A stretch of 64,000 nt of DNA from contig NZ_MJAH01000006.1 of NCBI RefSeq assembly GCF_001746295.1, positions 196,751 through 260,750 of the forward strand, written 5' to 3'. This DNA is from Streptomyces sp. LUP47B. GTDB lineage: Bacteria; Actinomycetota; Actinomycetes; Streptomycetales; Streptomycetaceae. The notes beneath the pieces are model-generated. The model was not told the DNA's origin, did not search any database, and was given only the letters and a program-made list of their open reading frames with translations. The translations under genes were made by a program, and so were the position numbers. Below, one piece after another: positions 8,910 through 18,010 of the stretch (within the stretch, counting starts at the first letter, position 1; each line of letters begins with the position of its first letter).

Positions 8910-9665
8910 GTGTCGACGCCGTTCTATGTCTCCCCCCAGCAGGCGATGGCCGACCGGGCGGAGTATGCCCGCAAGGGCATCGCCCGTGGTCGCAGTCTGG
9001 TCGTGCTGCAGTATGCCGACGGCATTGTGTTCGTCGGCGAGAATCCGTCCCGTGCGCTGCACAAATTCAGCGAGATCTACGACCGGATCGGTTTCGCGGC
9101 CGCCGGTAAGTACAACGAGTACGAGAACCTGCGGATCGGTGGCGTCCGGTATGCCGATCTGCGTGGTTACACCTATGACCGTGACGACGTGACCGCTCGT
9201 GGTCTCGCCAATGTGTACGCCCAGACGCTGGGCACGATCTTCTCCTCGGCCGGTGAGAAGCCGTACGAGGTGGAGCTGGTCGTGGCGGAGGTCGGTGAGA
9301 CGCCGGACGGTGACCAGATCTACCGGCTGCCGCATGACGGTTCCATCGTGGACGAGCACGGCTCGGTCGCGGTGGGCGGCAACGCGGAGACGATCAGCAC
9401 CTATCTGGACCAGCGTCACCAGGACGGTATGAGCCTGGCGGAGGCGCTGAAGCTGGCCGTGCAGGCGTTGTCCCGGGACACGAACGGCAGTGAGCGGGAG
9501 ATCCCCGCGGAGCGGCTGGAGGTCGCTGTGCTGGACCGTACGCGTCCGCAGCAGCGCAAGTTCAAGCGCATCGTGGGGCGTCAGCTCGGTCGGTTGCTGG
9601 AGGCCGGCGGTGCGTCCACCGAGGCGGAGAGCGCGGATGACGCGGAGGGTTCCGAGGACGAGTAG
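8910..9665 (+). CDS. prcA: 20S proteasome alpha subunit PrcA
   Basis: Structural ring subunit of the 20S core, 251 residues. It starts MSTPFYVSPQQAMADRAEYARKG, the N-terminal gate and helix H0, and has no catalytic Thr. The C-terminus (about 228-251) is an acidic Ser/Glu/Asp-rich tail. It begins 59 bp after prcB and forms the end of the dop-pup-prcBA unit. The GTG start lies downstream of an AAAGGGA-type signal. Confidence 0.96.
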   Translation: MSTPFYVSPQQAMADRAEYARKGIARGRSLVVLQYADGIVFVGENPSRALHKFSEIYDRIGFAAAGKYNEYENLRIGGVRYADLRGYTYDRDDVTARGLANVYAQTLGTIFSSAGEKPYEVELVVAEVGETPDGDQIYRLPHDGSIVDEHGSVAVGGNAETISTYLDQRHQDGMSLAEALKLAVQALSRDTNGSEREIPAERLEVAVLDRTRPQQRKFKRIVGRQLGRLLEAGGASTEAESADDAEGSEDE

Positions 9666-9697
9666 TCCTGGGGCGTTCCGCCCGACCATCACCCCTT

Positions 9698-9731
9698 CTG
9701 TGCCCCGGCCGACCATGAGGCCGGGGCACAG
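9698..9731. terminator. Bidirectional terminator between prcA and the LacI-family gene
   Basis: Perfect 13-bp arms (9698-9710 with 9719-9731) around an 8-base loop in the 71-bp space between two convergent genes. Confidence 0.85.
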
Positions 9732-9736
9732 GGCGT

Positions 9737-10753
9737 TCAGGGGGCGCTGGGCGGGGCCGTGGAGCCTCGTACGACGAGTGCGACGGGGATGTCCCCGGGT
9801 TGCGGTGTGCGGCCTTCCAGGACGGCCAGGAGGGCTTCCATGCCGCGTTCGCCGAACAGCTCGGCGTCCAGTCGTACGGTGGTCAGTTCCGGGTCGATGG
9901 CGGTGGCGAGGCCGAGGTCGTCCAGGCCGGTGACGGAGATGTCGTCGGGGATGCGCAGGCCGAGTCGTCGTACGGCTTTGTAGGCGCCGGCGGCGAGTTT
10001 GTCGTCGTCGCAGACGAGGGCGGTGGGCCGGGGGCCCGGGGTGGCGAGGGCGGCCTCTGTGGCGGTCAGGGCGCCGTCGATGGAGATGGGTGCGTGGGCG
10101 GTGCGGATGGAGGTGCCGGGGACCGCGTCGAGTTGTGCGGCGAGTTCGCGGGCTCGGATCTCGAAGGTCCAGGAGGGCACGTCGGCCGCGAGGTGCAGGA
10201 AGCGGCGGTGGCCGAGGTCCAGGAGGTGGGCGGCGACCTGGCGGATGCCGTCGGTGATGTCGAGGTTGACGGTGGCGGCGCCGAGGCTGCCGGTGGGGTC
10301 GCTGTCGAGCATGACGAGGGGGAGTTGGTCGCCGCGGATGGCGGTGAGGGCGTCGGCGGCCATGGAGGAGGCGATGACGCCGTCCAGGGCGGCCTGGGCG
10401 GAGGCGAAGGGGTCGCGGGCGGGGCCGATGCCCTCGGGGGAGGGGTAGAGGACGACGCCGAAGCCGTGGTCGGCGGCCACGCGTGCGGCGCCGGTGTAGA
10501 CGCCGGCGAAGAACTCCGTGGTCAGGGCCGGGACGACGAGCAGGACGGTGCGGGTGTGGCCGAGGCGGAGGTTGCGGGCGGCCAGGTTGGGTCGGTAGCC
10601 GAGGTCGCGGGCGGCTTCGCGGACCCGTTGGGCGGTGGTTTCGGAGACCCGGCCGCGCCACTTGTCGCCGAGCACGAGTGAGACGGCTGCCTGGGACACT
10701 CCGGCCGCCTGTGCGACGTCACGGCTGGTCGGGCGCGTACTGCTGCGTGCCAC
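9737..10753 (-). CDS. LacI-family transcriptional regulator
   Basis: Repressor of 338 residues. The N-terminal helix-turn-helix SRDVAQAAGVSQAAVSLVL (about 9-27) and hinge helix RPNLAARNLR are clear, followed by a periplasmic-binding-protein-like effector domain. The GTG at 10753 follows AAGGAG by 7 bases; upstream in-frame sequence belongs to the divergent transporter gene's region. It is divergent from the MFS gene across an 88-bp gap, so it probably regulates that gene and itself. The effector is unknown. Confidence 0.9.
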   Translation of the reverse strand: MARSSTRPTSRDVAQAAGVSQAAVSLVLGDKWRGRVSETTAQRVREAARDLGYRPNLAARNLRLGHTRTVLLVVPALTTEFFAGVYTGAARVAADHGFGVVLYPSPEGIGPARDPFASAQAALDGVIASSMAADALTAIRGDQLPLVMLDSDPTGSLGAATVNLDITDGIRQVAAHLLDLGHRRFLHLAADVPSWTFEIRARELAAQLDAVPGTSIRTAHAPISIDGALTATEAALATPGPRPTALVCDDDKLAAGAYKAVRRLGLRIPDDISVTGLDDLGLATAIDPELTTVRLDAELFGERGMEALLAVLEGRTPQPGDIPVALVVRGSTAPPSAP

Positions 10754-10797
10754 CGTGGGTCCGCTCCTTCGTCTGGACGTCCGAACAGCGCACATGG

Positions 10798-10826
10798 TAC
10801 GTATGGGTGTCGGGGTTATACGTATG
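10798..10826. promoter_or_regulatory. Direct repeats between LacI regulator and MFS gene
   Basis: TACGTATG occurs at 10798-10805 and again at 10819-10826, 21 bp apart (two helical turns). Each contains the palindrome TACGTA. The pair is a candidate operator for the divergent LacI-type regulator. Confidence 0.4.
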
Positions 10827-10841
10827 ACTTGGAGGCGGGAC

Positions 10842-12101
10842 ATGGCCGCGGGATACCTGGAGATCCTCAGGGCGAGGCACGCGGCGCGCCTGCTGACGGG
10901 AACGTTGGTGGGCCGGCTGCCGAACGCCACCGCGGCGATCGCCATCGTGCTGTTCGTGCGGGCGCAGGGCGGCACGTACAGCCTCGCGGGGGGTCTCGCG
11001 GCCGTGTACGGCGTGGCCAACGCCGTGGGGCAGCCGGTGCTGGGGCGGCTCGTCGACCTTCACGGCCAGCCCCGTGTCCAGCTTCCCTCCGCCGTGCTGT
11101 CGCCCCTCGCGATGGCTGTGTTCGCCTTCAACGGCACCGCCCCGCTCCCGCTCGCCTATGCGGCCGTGGCCGCCGCGGGACTCTTCACGCCGCCTCTGGA
11201 GGGCGGTCTGCGGGCCCTGTGGCCGAGTGTGCTGCGCAGGGAGGGCCAGGTGCACACGGCGTACGCCATGGACGCGGTGGCGCAGGAGGTCATGTTCACG
11301 GTGGGGCCCTTGCTGGTGACGTTGTGCGCGTCGCTGTGGTCGGCGCAGGCGGCACTGCTGGTGCTGAACGTCATCGGGGTGCTGGGTGCTGTCTCGGTCG
11401 TGGTGTCGCCGCCTTCGCGCGCGTGGCGCTCCGCACCGCGTGAGGCGCACTGGCTCGGCGCGCTGCGCTCACCCGGACTGGTGGCGATGCTGGGGGCGTT
11501 CCTGTTCGTCGGCATCGCGCTCGGGTCCATCACGGTGGCCTCCGTGCCGTATGCGGACGAGCACGGCGGGGACGCGGTGTACGGCTGGCTGATGGCCGGG
11601 ATCGGTCTGGGCGCCCTGGTGGGCGGCATGGCGTACGGCGCGCGGCAGTGGGCCGGTGAGCCTGCGCGGCGACTTCAGGTCCTGGTGGGCTTCCTGGCGG
11701 TGTGTTACCTGCCGCTCACTCTGATGCCGGGGGCGGTGGCCATGACGCTGCTGGCGGTGCTCGCGGGTGTGTTCCTGGCGCCCGTCATCGCGTGCGCCTT
11801 CGTGCTGGTGGACCGGCACGCGCCTGCCGGGACGGTCACCGAGGCTTTCTCCTGGCTTGTGACGACGTTCACGGTCGGTGCCTCGGTCGGAACGGGCCTC
11901 GCGGGCCCGGTCGTCGAGCGGGGCGGGGCCCTGTGGGGCTTCGTCGTGCCGGGTGTCGCGGGGGGCGTGTCGCTGCTGGTTCTGCTGGTCACGGGAGGCG
12001 TCCTGACAGCTCCCGCTGGGCGGGCGGTGGTTGCGTCTTCATCGGAAAATGATCCAAACCGTGCTGCCGAACCCCGTTTCAGCTCGGGGGATCGGGCGTA
12101 A
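10842..12101 (+). CDS. Major facilitator superfamily transporter
   Basis: Integral membrane protein of 419 residues with about 12 hydrophobic segments. The ATG at 10842 has GGAGG six bases upstream. The first loop contains VGRLPNATAAIA and a motif-A-like segment GQPVLGRLVDLHGQPR, which is usual for MFS exporters. The substrate cannot be told. It is divergent from the LacI regulator and ends 9 bp before pafA, so it could be cotranscribed with pafA. Confidence 0.88.
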   Translation: MAAGYLEILRARHAARLLTGTLVGRLPNATAAIAIVLFVRAQGGTYSLAGGLAAVYGVANAVGQPVLGRLVDLHGQPRVQLPSAVLSPLAMAVFAFNGTAPLPLAYAAVAAAGLFTPPLEGGLRALWPSVLRREGQVHTAYAMDAVAQEVMFTVGPLLVTLCASLWSAQAALLVLNVIGVLGAVSVVVSPPSRAWRSAPREAHWLGALRSPGLVAMLGAFLFVGIALGSITVASVPYADEHGGDAVYGWLMAGIGLGALVGGMAYGARQWAGEPARRLQVLVGFLAVCYLPLTLMPGAVAMTLLAVLAGVFLAPVIACAFVLVDRHAPAGTVTEAFSWLVTTFTVGASVGTGLAGPVVERGGALWGFVVPGVAGGVSLLVLLVTGGVLTAPAGRAVVASSSENDPNRAAEPRFSSGDRA

Positions 12102-12110
12102 TGTTCACTC

Positions 12111-13472
12111 ATGGACCGCCGCATTTTCGGGCTGGAGAACGAGTACGGCGTCACGTGTACGTTCAGGGGACAGCGACGCCTGTCTCCCGACGAGGTGGCG
12201 CGGTACCTCTTCCGCCGTGTCGTGTCATGGGGCCGCAGCAGCAATGTCTTTCTGCGAAACGGCGCCCGCCTCTATCTCGATGTCGGGTCACATCCGGAAT
12301 ACGCGACACCCGAATGTGACAACGTGACCGAACTGGTCACACACGACAAAGCGGGCGAGCGCATTCTCGAAGGACTCCTGGTGGACGCCGAACGACGCCT
12401 GCACGAGGAAGGAATCGCGGGCGACGTCTACCTCTTCAAGAACAACACGGACTCGGCCGGAAACTCCTACGGCTGCCACGAGAACTATCTCGTCGCACGC
12501 CACGGGGAGTTCTCCCGGCTCGCGGACATCCTCATTCCCTTCCTTGTCACCCGCCAGCTGCTGTGCGGCGCGGGGAAGGTTCTGCAGACCCCGCGGGGCG
12601 CCGTGTACTGCGTCAGCCAGCGGGCCGAGCACATCTGGGAGGGCGTCTCCTCGGCGACGACCCGTTCCCGGCCGATCATCAACACCCGCGACGAACCGCA
12701 CGCCGACGCCGAGCGCTACCGCCGCCTGCACGTCATCGTGGGCGACTCGAACATGTCCGAGACGACCATGCTGCTGAAGGTCGGCGCGACCGACCTGGTG
12801 CTGCGCATGATCGAGGCGGGCACCGTGATGCGCGACCTGACCCTGGAGAACCCGATCCGGGCGATCCGCGAGGTCAGCCACGACATCACCGGCCGGCGCA
12901 AGGTGCGTCTGGCCAGCGGCCGGGAGGCCTCCGCCCTCGAGGTGCAGCGCGAGTACTACGAGAAGGCCGTGGACTTCGTCGAGCGGCGCGGGATCCGCAC
13001 CGGCACCGTCGACCAGGTCCTGGAGCTGTGGGGCCGGACGCTGGACGCGATCGAGGCGGAGGACCTCGACCGGATCGGCACCGAGATCGACTGGGTCATG
13101 AAGTACAAGCTCATCGAGCGGTACCGGGCCAAGCACAACATGACCATGTCCCACCCGCGGGTCGCGCAGATAGACCTCGCTTATCACGACATCCACCGCC
13201 GTCGTGGTCTCTACTACCTTCTGGAGAGGAAGGGGCAAGCCGCCCGTATCTGCAACGACTTGAAGATCTTCGAGGGCAAGTCGGTTCCGCCGCAGACCAC
13301 TCGGGCGCGGTTGCGCGGTGACTTCATCCGCAGGGCCCAGGAGCAGCGCCGGGACTTCACCGTCGACTGGGTCCACCTCAAGCTCAACGACCAGGCGCAG
13401 CGCACGGTGTTGTGCAAGGACCCGTTCCGTTCGGTCGACGACCGGGTCGAGAAACTGATCGCCGGAATGTGA
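12111..13472 (+). CDS. pafA: Pup ligase PafA
   Basis: Ligase of 453 residues that phosphorylates the C-terminal Glu of Pup and joins it to a substrate lysine. It opens with IFGLENEYGVTC, the metal-binding Glu segment of the carboxylate-amine ligase fold. FKNNTDSAGNSYGCHENYL and INTRDEPHADAERYRR are shared with Dop, but the Dop-specific loop is absent. There is no clear Shine-Dalgarno; a TAATGT hexamer at 12099-12104 ends 6 bases before the ATG, so a leaderless promoter is possible beside readthrough from the MFS gene. Confidence 0.96.
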   Translation: MDRRIFGLENEYGVTCTFRGQRRLSPDEVARYLFRRVVSWGRSSNVFLRNGARLYLDVGSHPEYATPECDNVTELVTHDKAGERILEGLLVDAERRLHEEGIAGDVYLFKNNTDSAGNSYGCHENYLVARHGEFSRLADILIPFLVTRQLLCGAGKVLQTPRGAVYCVSQRAEHIWEGVSSATTRSRPIINTRDEPHADAERYRRLHVIVGDSNMSETTMLLKVGATDLVLRMIEAGTVMRDLTLENPIRAIREVSHDITGRRKVRLASGREASALEVQREYYEKAVDFVERRGIRTGTVDQVLELWGRTLDAIEAEDLDRIGTEIDWVMKYKLIERYRAKHNMTMSHPRVAQIDLAYHDIHRRRGLYYLLERKGQAARICNDLKIFEGKSVPPQTTRARLRGDFIRRAQEQRRDFTVDWVHLKLNDQAQRTVLCKDPFRSVDDRVEKLIAGM

Positions 13473-13508
13473 GCACCCCGTTCCGGAAGAACGTCCGGAA
13501 CGCAACAC

Positions 13509-13540
13509 GGGCGCCGTACGTTTCACGTACGGCGCCCTTC
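13509..13540 (+). terminator. Intrinsic terminator after pafA
   Basis: GGGCGCCGTACGT (13509-13521) pairs perfectly with ACGTACGGCGCCC (13525-13537) around TTC, followed by a short pyrimidine run. Confidence 0.85.
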
Positions 13541-13600
13541 TCACGCCGTAGAGTTGCGCGCACGCCATCAACAAGATCGACCGATTACGAGGCCCCCACC

Positions 13601-14605
13601 GTGCGCCGACGCTCACTCCTCATTGCCGTTCCCGCAGGACTGGCCACACTCGCCGCATGCGGTGACGACAAGTCCGACTCGAGCAAGGCGAGCGACAGCG
13701 CGTCACCCTCGGCGTCGTCCTCGGCTTCGCAGGCGCCGCCGCCGAAGATCGTCGACGGTCCGTTGCCGGCGATCACGGCGGGCACGAAGTTCGGTGAGAA
13801 GCCGACGGTCGCCAAGGGCAGCGGCGATCCGTCGAAGGATCTCGCGGTCAAGACGGTCATCGCGGGCGGCGGCACCACCATCGCCGAGGGCGACTACATC
13901 CAGGCCAACTACCTCGGCCAGGTCTGGAGCACGGCCAAGGTCTTCGACAACTCCTATGACCGTAAGACGGCGCTGGTCATCCAGCTCGCGCCGAACAGCA
14001 TCATCGACGGCTGGCGGTACGCCCTGACCGGCAAGAAGGCCGGCAGCCGGGTCCAGTTCGCCATCCCGCCCACCTGGGGGTACGGCAAGGAGGGCAACGC
14101 GCAGGCGGGTATCAAGGGCACCGACACGCTGGTGTTCGTCGTCGACGTCCAGGACACGTTCAACGCGAAGAGCTCCGCCAAGGGCAAGAACGTCGCGCAG
14201 AGCGACGCGGCTCTGCCCAAGGTCGGCACCAACACCGACGGCAAGGCCCCCTCGATCGAGGTCCCCAAGGCGGACGCGCCCACCAAGCTCGTGTCGGAGT
14301 ACGTCATCGAGGGCGACGGCGACAAGGTGGCGGCCGACAGCACGCTGCTCGTGCAGTACAAGGGCGTGGTGTGGGACTCCGGCAAGGAGTTCGACTCGAC
14401 GTACAGCCGCAAGCAGTTGGCGTCGTTCTCGCTCCAGCAGGTCGTCAAGGGCTGGGCGCAGGGCCTGACCGGCAAGAAGGTCGGCAGCCGGGTGCTGATC
14501 TCCATTCCGCCGAAGCTGGGCTACGGCGACAACCCGCCGGCCGGCAGCGGTATCGAGAAGGACTCCACGCTGGTCTTCACCGTGGACATCCTGGCGAAGA
14601 TGTGA
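13601..14605 (+). CDS. FKBP-type peptidyl-prolyl isomerase lipoprotein with two FKBP domains
   Basis: Secreted prolyl isomerase of 334 residues. The signal peptide ends in the lipobox LATLAAC (Cys about 19), followed by a Ser/Ala-rich linker. Two FKBP domains follow: about 75-185 (IAGGGTTIAEGDYIQANYLGQ through DTLVFVVDVQDTF) and about 225-334 (ending DSTLVFTVDILAKM). The GTG at 13601 gives the intact signal peptide. The first domain departs more from the FKBP consensus. It probably assists folding of exported proteins. Confidence 0.9.
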   Translation: MRRRSLLIAVPAGLATLAACGDDKSDSSKASDSASPSASSSASQAPPPKIVDGPLPAITAGTKFGEKPTVAKGSGDPSKDLAVKTVIAGGGTTIAEGDYIQANYLGQVWSTAKVFDNSYDRKTALVIQLAPNSIIDGWRYALTGKKAGSRVQFAIPPTWGYGKEGNAQAGIKGTDTLVFVVDVQDTFNAKSSAKGKNVAQSDAALPKVGTNTDGKAPSIEVPKADAPTKLVSEYVIEGDGDKVAADSTLLVQYKGVVWDSGKEFDSTYSRKQLASFSLQQVVKGWAQGLTGKKVGSRVLISIPPKLGYGDNPPAGSGIEKDSTLVFTVDILAKM

Positions 14606-14693
14606 CGCACGGGGGACATGCGCGAAGGTGTCGGCCGCGGGGATGTAAGACTGGTCCCTGTTGCCTTTCCGTGAACCAGCAGGAGCGAGTGAC

Positions 14694-15065
14694 GTGAGCA
14701 TCGACAAGCCCGAGATCGACTTCCCGGGCGGCGAGCCCCCGGCGGACCTGGAGATCAAGGACATCTGGGAGGGCGACGGCGAGGTTGCGCAGGCCGGCCA
14801 GACCGTCACCGTCCACTACGTGGGCGTGGCCTTCAGCACCGGCGAGGAGTTCGACGCCAGCTGGAACCGTGGTCAGCCGTTCCGCTTCCCGCTGGGCGGC
14901 GGCCGGGTCATCAAGGGCTGGGACCAGGGCGTGCAGGGCATGAAGGTCGGCGGCCGTCGGCAGCTGACCATCCCCGCCCACCTCGCCTACGGCAACCAGA
15001 GCCCGACCCCGGCGATCAAGCCCGGTGAGACCCTGATCTTCGTGGTCGACCTGCTCGGCGTCTGA
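14694..15065 (+). CDS. Cytoplasmic FKBP-type peptidyl-prolyl cis-trans isomerase
   Basis: Single-domain FKBP of 123 residues without signal peptide. The isomerase pocket residues can be followed in VTVHYVGVAFSTGEEFDASW, FPLGGGRVIKGWDQG and LAYGNQSPTPAIKPGETLIF. The GTG at 14694 has AGGAG eight bases upstream. It lies between the lipoprotein FKBP and pafB, an arrangement usual in Streptomyces. Confidence 0.94.
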   Translation: MSIDKPEIDFPGGEPPADLEIKDIWEGDGEVAQAGQTVTVHYVGVAFSTGEEFDASWNRGQPFRFPLGGGRVIKGWDQGVQGMKVGGRRQLTIPAHLAYGNQSPTPAIKPGETLIFVVDLLGV

Positions 15066-15144
15066 TCGTCGCACCGGAGTCATAAGGGATCGCGTCGCGG
15101 TCGGATCGTCGTAGGACTTCCGACCGGACCTGATCAACCGGGGT

Positions 15145-15178
15145 CCATGCCTGTCCGGGCATGGGCCCTCGGCTTTTG
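15145..15178 (+). terminator. Terminator before pafB
   Basis: CCATGCC (15145-15151) and GGCATGG (15158-15164) form a 7-bp stem, followed by a C/T-rich run including CTTTT near 15174-15178. Confidence 0.6.
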
Positions 15179-15240
15179 CCCTGCTCCTTCGGGGCGGTAC
15201 GGTCATCGTCCGTAAGCACATAGGGAGGCGAAGGGCGTCG

Positions 15241-16194
15241 ATGGCCATTGCCAAGGCCGAGCGGCTGATGAACCTGGCGCTGTGTCTGCTCGGGACGGGA
15301 CGGCCGCTCAGCAAGCGTGAGCTTCGGGAGTCCATCGAGGCCTACCTGGAGGCGAACTCCGACGACTCCTTCAACCGGATGTTCGAGCGCGACAAGGACG
15401 ATCTGCGCGAACTCGGGCTCGTGATCGAGACCGTTGAGAACCTGGACGGCGAAGTCGGTTACCTCGCCCGCCGCGACAGCAACCGGCTGCCGCCCGTCAC
15501 CCTCGACGCCGAGGAGGCCGCCGCCCTGGGGCTGGCCGCCAAGGTGTGGCAGCAGGCCCGGCTCGCCGGCGCGGCCAGTGGTGCCCTGCAGAAACTGCGC
15601 GCGGCGGGGCTGCCCGAGGACTTCGACCCGTACGAGGCGCACGGCGCCCTGGAGCCGCGCATCCCGGTGCACGAGGCCTCCTTCGAGCCGCTGATGCTCG
15701 CCTGCCGGGACCGCCGCCCGGTGGTCTTCGACTACCGCAAGGCCAACGCCGCCCGCCCCGAGCCCCGCCATGTCGAGCCGTGGGCGCTGGAGTGCTGGCG
15801 CGGCCACTGGTACCTGGCCGGATTCGACCGTGACCGGGGTGCCGAGCGGGTCTTCCGGCTCTCCCGGATCACCGGCAAGGTGCGCTCACGCGGCACGCGC
15901 TACACGGCCCCGGTCCCCGATGTCGTGACCGTCCGTGAGACCGTCGCGAGCTGGGCGGGGGAGACCGCCGACCGCAGCGCGCTGATCCGGCTGCGCACGG
16001 GCGCCGGGTACCCCTTGCGGGCGAAGGCCAACTCGGTGCGGGAACTGGGCGACGGCTGGGACGAGTTGGAGATTCCGTACGGCCATGGTCTGGACGCCTG
16101 GCTGGTGGAGTTCGGGCCGGACGTGGTGGTCCTGGAGCCCGCCGAGTTGCGGGCCGATGTGGTGGACCGGCTGCGTGCCGTGGCCAAGGGCTGA
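15241..16194 (+). CDS. pafB: PafB, WYL-domain regulator of the DNA-damage response
   Basis: WYL-family transcription activator of 317 residues that works with PafC on RecA-independent DNA-damage promoters. The N-terminal winged HTH (about 1-75) includes SKRELRESIEAYLEANSDDSFNRMFERDKDDLRELG, followed by the WYL ligand-binding domain with EPWALECWRGHWYLAGFDRDRG (about 180-200) and a WCX C-terminus. GGAGGCGAAGGG precedes the ATG. pafC follows after 19 bp. Confidence 0.94.
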   Translation: MAIAKAERLMNLALCLLGTGRPLSKRELRESIEAYLEANSDDSFNRMFERDKDDLRELGLVIETVENLDGEVGYLARRDSNRLPPVTLDAEEAAALGLAAKVWQQARLAGAASGALQKLRAAGLPEDFDPYEAHGALEPRIPVHEASFEPLMLACRDRRPVVFDYRKANAARPEPRHVEPWALECWRGHWYLAGFDRDRGAERVFRLSRITGKVRSRGTRYTAPVPDVVTVRETVASWAGETADRSALIRLRTGAGYPLRAKANSVRELGDGWDELEIPYGHGLDAWLVEFGPDVVVLEPAELRADVVDRLRAVAKG

Positions 16195-16213
16195 GGGGGA
16201 GCGGAAGAGAACT

Positions 16214-17260
16214 GTGGCAGGCAAACCGGTCAGGCCCACGAACGCCATCGACCAGACCCGGCGGATGCTCTCCCTGGTGACCTATCTCAGGGAGCGCCCC
16301 GGCGCCCGGGTCGAGGACGTCGCCCGCGCCTTCGGGATCACCGAGGACGAGCTGGTCTCCGACCTCGATGTGCTGCCCATGTGCGGCACCAGCTTCCGGG
16401 GCGGAGATCTGCTCGACATCGACACCGACGGCGAGCGGATCTGGTGGCACAACCCCGATGACGTGGCCGAGCCGCTCAGGCTCGCCGCCGACGAGGCGAC
16501 CGCGCTGCTGGTGGCCGCCCGCGCGGTGTCCACGCTGCCCGGCCTGAGGGAGAGCGACCGGCAGGCCCTGCTGCGGGCCACCGCCAAGGTGGAGACCGCG
16601 GCCGGTGAGACGGCGGGTGCCAGCGCGCGGCTGTCGGTGACCTTCGAGTCCGAGGGCGGGGTCTTCGCGGACGTCGACCGGGCCATCTCCGAGCGCCGGC
16701 GCCTGTGGATCCGCTACTACTCGCCCGCCCGCGACGAGCTCACCGAGCGCGAGATCGACCCGATCCGCCTGGTCAGCGTCGGTCACACCTATGTCGAGGC
16801 CTGGTGCCGGCGCTCCGAGGCCCGGCGCACCTTCCGGCTCGACCGGGTCGCCGAGATCAAGATCCTCGACGAGCCGTCCGCGCCGCCCGAGGTCGAGCTC
16901 AGGGACCTGTCCGAGGGGCTCGTGCAGCCCGCGGCCGAGGACCCCGAGGTGGTCGTCGAGGTGGGCCCCGGCGGCCGCTGGGTCGCCGAGTACTACCCGC
17001 ACGACAGCGCGGATGAGCTTTCCGACGGCGGGCTGCGTATTACCCTGCGCACCCCCGACCCGGCATCGCTGCGGAGGCTGGCGCTCCGGCTCGGCCGCGA
17101 CGGCCGCATCGTCTCGCCGCGCGACCTCGCCGACAGCGCCCGCGACGCGGCCCGCGAGGCGCTGGCGGCCTACGACGGGGTCGAGGCGCAGGACAGCCCC
17201 AGCAAGTCGGGGACGCGGGTGCACGACGGTCGGTACGACAGGCAGGAGCAGGGGCTTTGA
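16214..17260 (+). CDS. pafC: PafC, WYL-domain partner of PafB
   Basis: Second half of the PafBC activator, 348 residues. The HTH includes RMLSLVTYLRERPGARVEDVARAFGITEDEL, followed by a WYL domain with PIRLVSVGHTYVEAWCRRSEARRTFRLDRV (about 178-208) and a WCX region. The GTG at 16214 follows GGAAGAGA; longer frames overlap pafB. The protein stop overlaps the TTG start of the next small gene, showing an operon. Confidence 0.93.
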   Translation: MAGKPVRPTNAIDQTRRMLSLVTYLRERPGARVEDVARAFGITEDELVSDLDVLPMCGTSFRGGDLLDIDTDGERIWWHNPDDVAEPLRLAADEATALLVAARAVSTLPGLRESDRQALLRATAKVETAAGETAGASARLSVTFESEGGVFADVDRAISERRRLWIRYYSPARDELTEREIDPIRLVSVGHTYVEAWCRRSEARRTFRLDRVAEIKILDEPSAPPEVELRDLSEGLVQPAAEDPEVVVEVGPGGRWVAEYYPHDSADELSDGGLRITLRTPDPASLRRLALRLGRDGRIVSPRDLADSARDAAREALAAYDGVEAQDSPSKSGTRVHDGRYDRQEQGL

Positions 17261-17547
17261 GCGAGTCGGCGACGTCCGGTGCGGGCATGACGGTGGCTGC
17301 CGCCTTCGCGGGGATGAGAAGCGCGGCTCCGGTGACCTTCAAGGCGAGCTGCCCCGACTGCCGGGAGCGGTTCGAGCTGGCCGCCGCCGCCCTGCGCCTC
17401 GCCATCGGCGCGACCAGCCGCGCCACCTTCTACTCCTTCACCTGCCCCGAGTGCGGCGCGGCCGTCCGCAAGCCCGCCGGCGAGCGGATCGTGGAACTGC
17501 TGACCGGCGGCGGGGTCCGGACGCTGCGGCTGCACTCCACCCTCTAG
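17257..17547 (+). CDS. Small zinc-ribbon-like hypothetical protein
   Basis: Unrecognised 96-residue protein with two CPxC pairs (CPDC at about 32-35 and CPEC at about 64-67) placed like a zinc ribbon. The TTG at 17257 overlaps the pafC stop and has AGGAGCAGGGG upstream; an ATG at 17287 is an alternative. Coupling to pafC suggests coexpression, but no function is known. Confidence 0.75.
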   Translation: MSESATSGAGMTVAAAFAGMRSAAPVTFKASCPDCRERFELAAAALRLAIGATSRATFYSFTCPECGAAVRKPAGERIVELLTGGGVRTLRLHSTL

Positions 17548-17557
17548 GCTCGGTGCC

Positions 17558-17752
17558 ATGTTCTGGCCGATGTTCGCGGTAGCAGTGGGGTTCGTGGGTC
17601 TCGCCGTCCTGGGTGTGCTCGCCGTCCGGGTCTTTCTCGAAGCACAGCGTCTTGGGCGCGAGGTCACGGACTCGGCGCGGCGTATCAGCAGGGCCGCGGA
17701 GGACCTGGAGCGGGCGGCGGTGAGCACGGCCCGTTCTGTGGACTCACTGTGA
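17558..17752 (+). CDS. Small single-span membrane protein
   Basis: A 64-residue protein with one hydrophobic segment (about 4-28) and an amphipathic tail REVTDSARRISRAAEDLERAA that could form a coiled coil. TAGGCT at about 17545-17550 lies shortly before the ATG, so it may have a leaderless promoter. Function unknown. Confidence 0.7.
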   Translation: MFWPMFAVAVGFVGLAVLGVLAVRVFLEAQRLGREVTDSARRISRAAEDLERAAVSTARSVDSL

Positions 17753-17945
17753 GTAGGGCTGAGAGTTGGGTGTGAGTCGAGCGGCGCATGCGTTTTGGGC
17801 CACTTCGCCCTGTCACCTCGGCCGGGTCGGCAGGTACGCTGCTGGTCGCGGTCCGGATAACGAGGCTCGGCCGCGAACCGGGAGTACGCACAGGGATTGC
17901 CAGGCGTTCACCCCTGAGCGTTACGATCGCTGTCAGCACGACTGA

Positions 17946-17972
17946 TCGGACACATGTCCGACCGGTCGGACA
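17946..17972. promoter_or_regulatory. Palindrome with repeated half-site upstream of tatA
   Basis: TCGGACA-CA-TGTCCGA (17946-17961) is a 16-bp palindrome; a third half-site TCGGACA lies at 17966-17972. It ends 38 bp before the tatA start. It is a candidate operator; the regulator is unknown. Confidence 0.45.
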
Positions 17973-18010
17973 GCACCCCACAAGCCGCCTCGGTGAGAAG
18001 GTAAAGACTT

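Noticed and set aside
8847..10661. 604-codon minus-strand frame over prcA and the LacI gene
   Set aside because: Arg/Pro/His-rich shadow of two well-supported genes.
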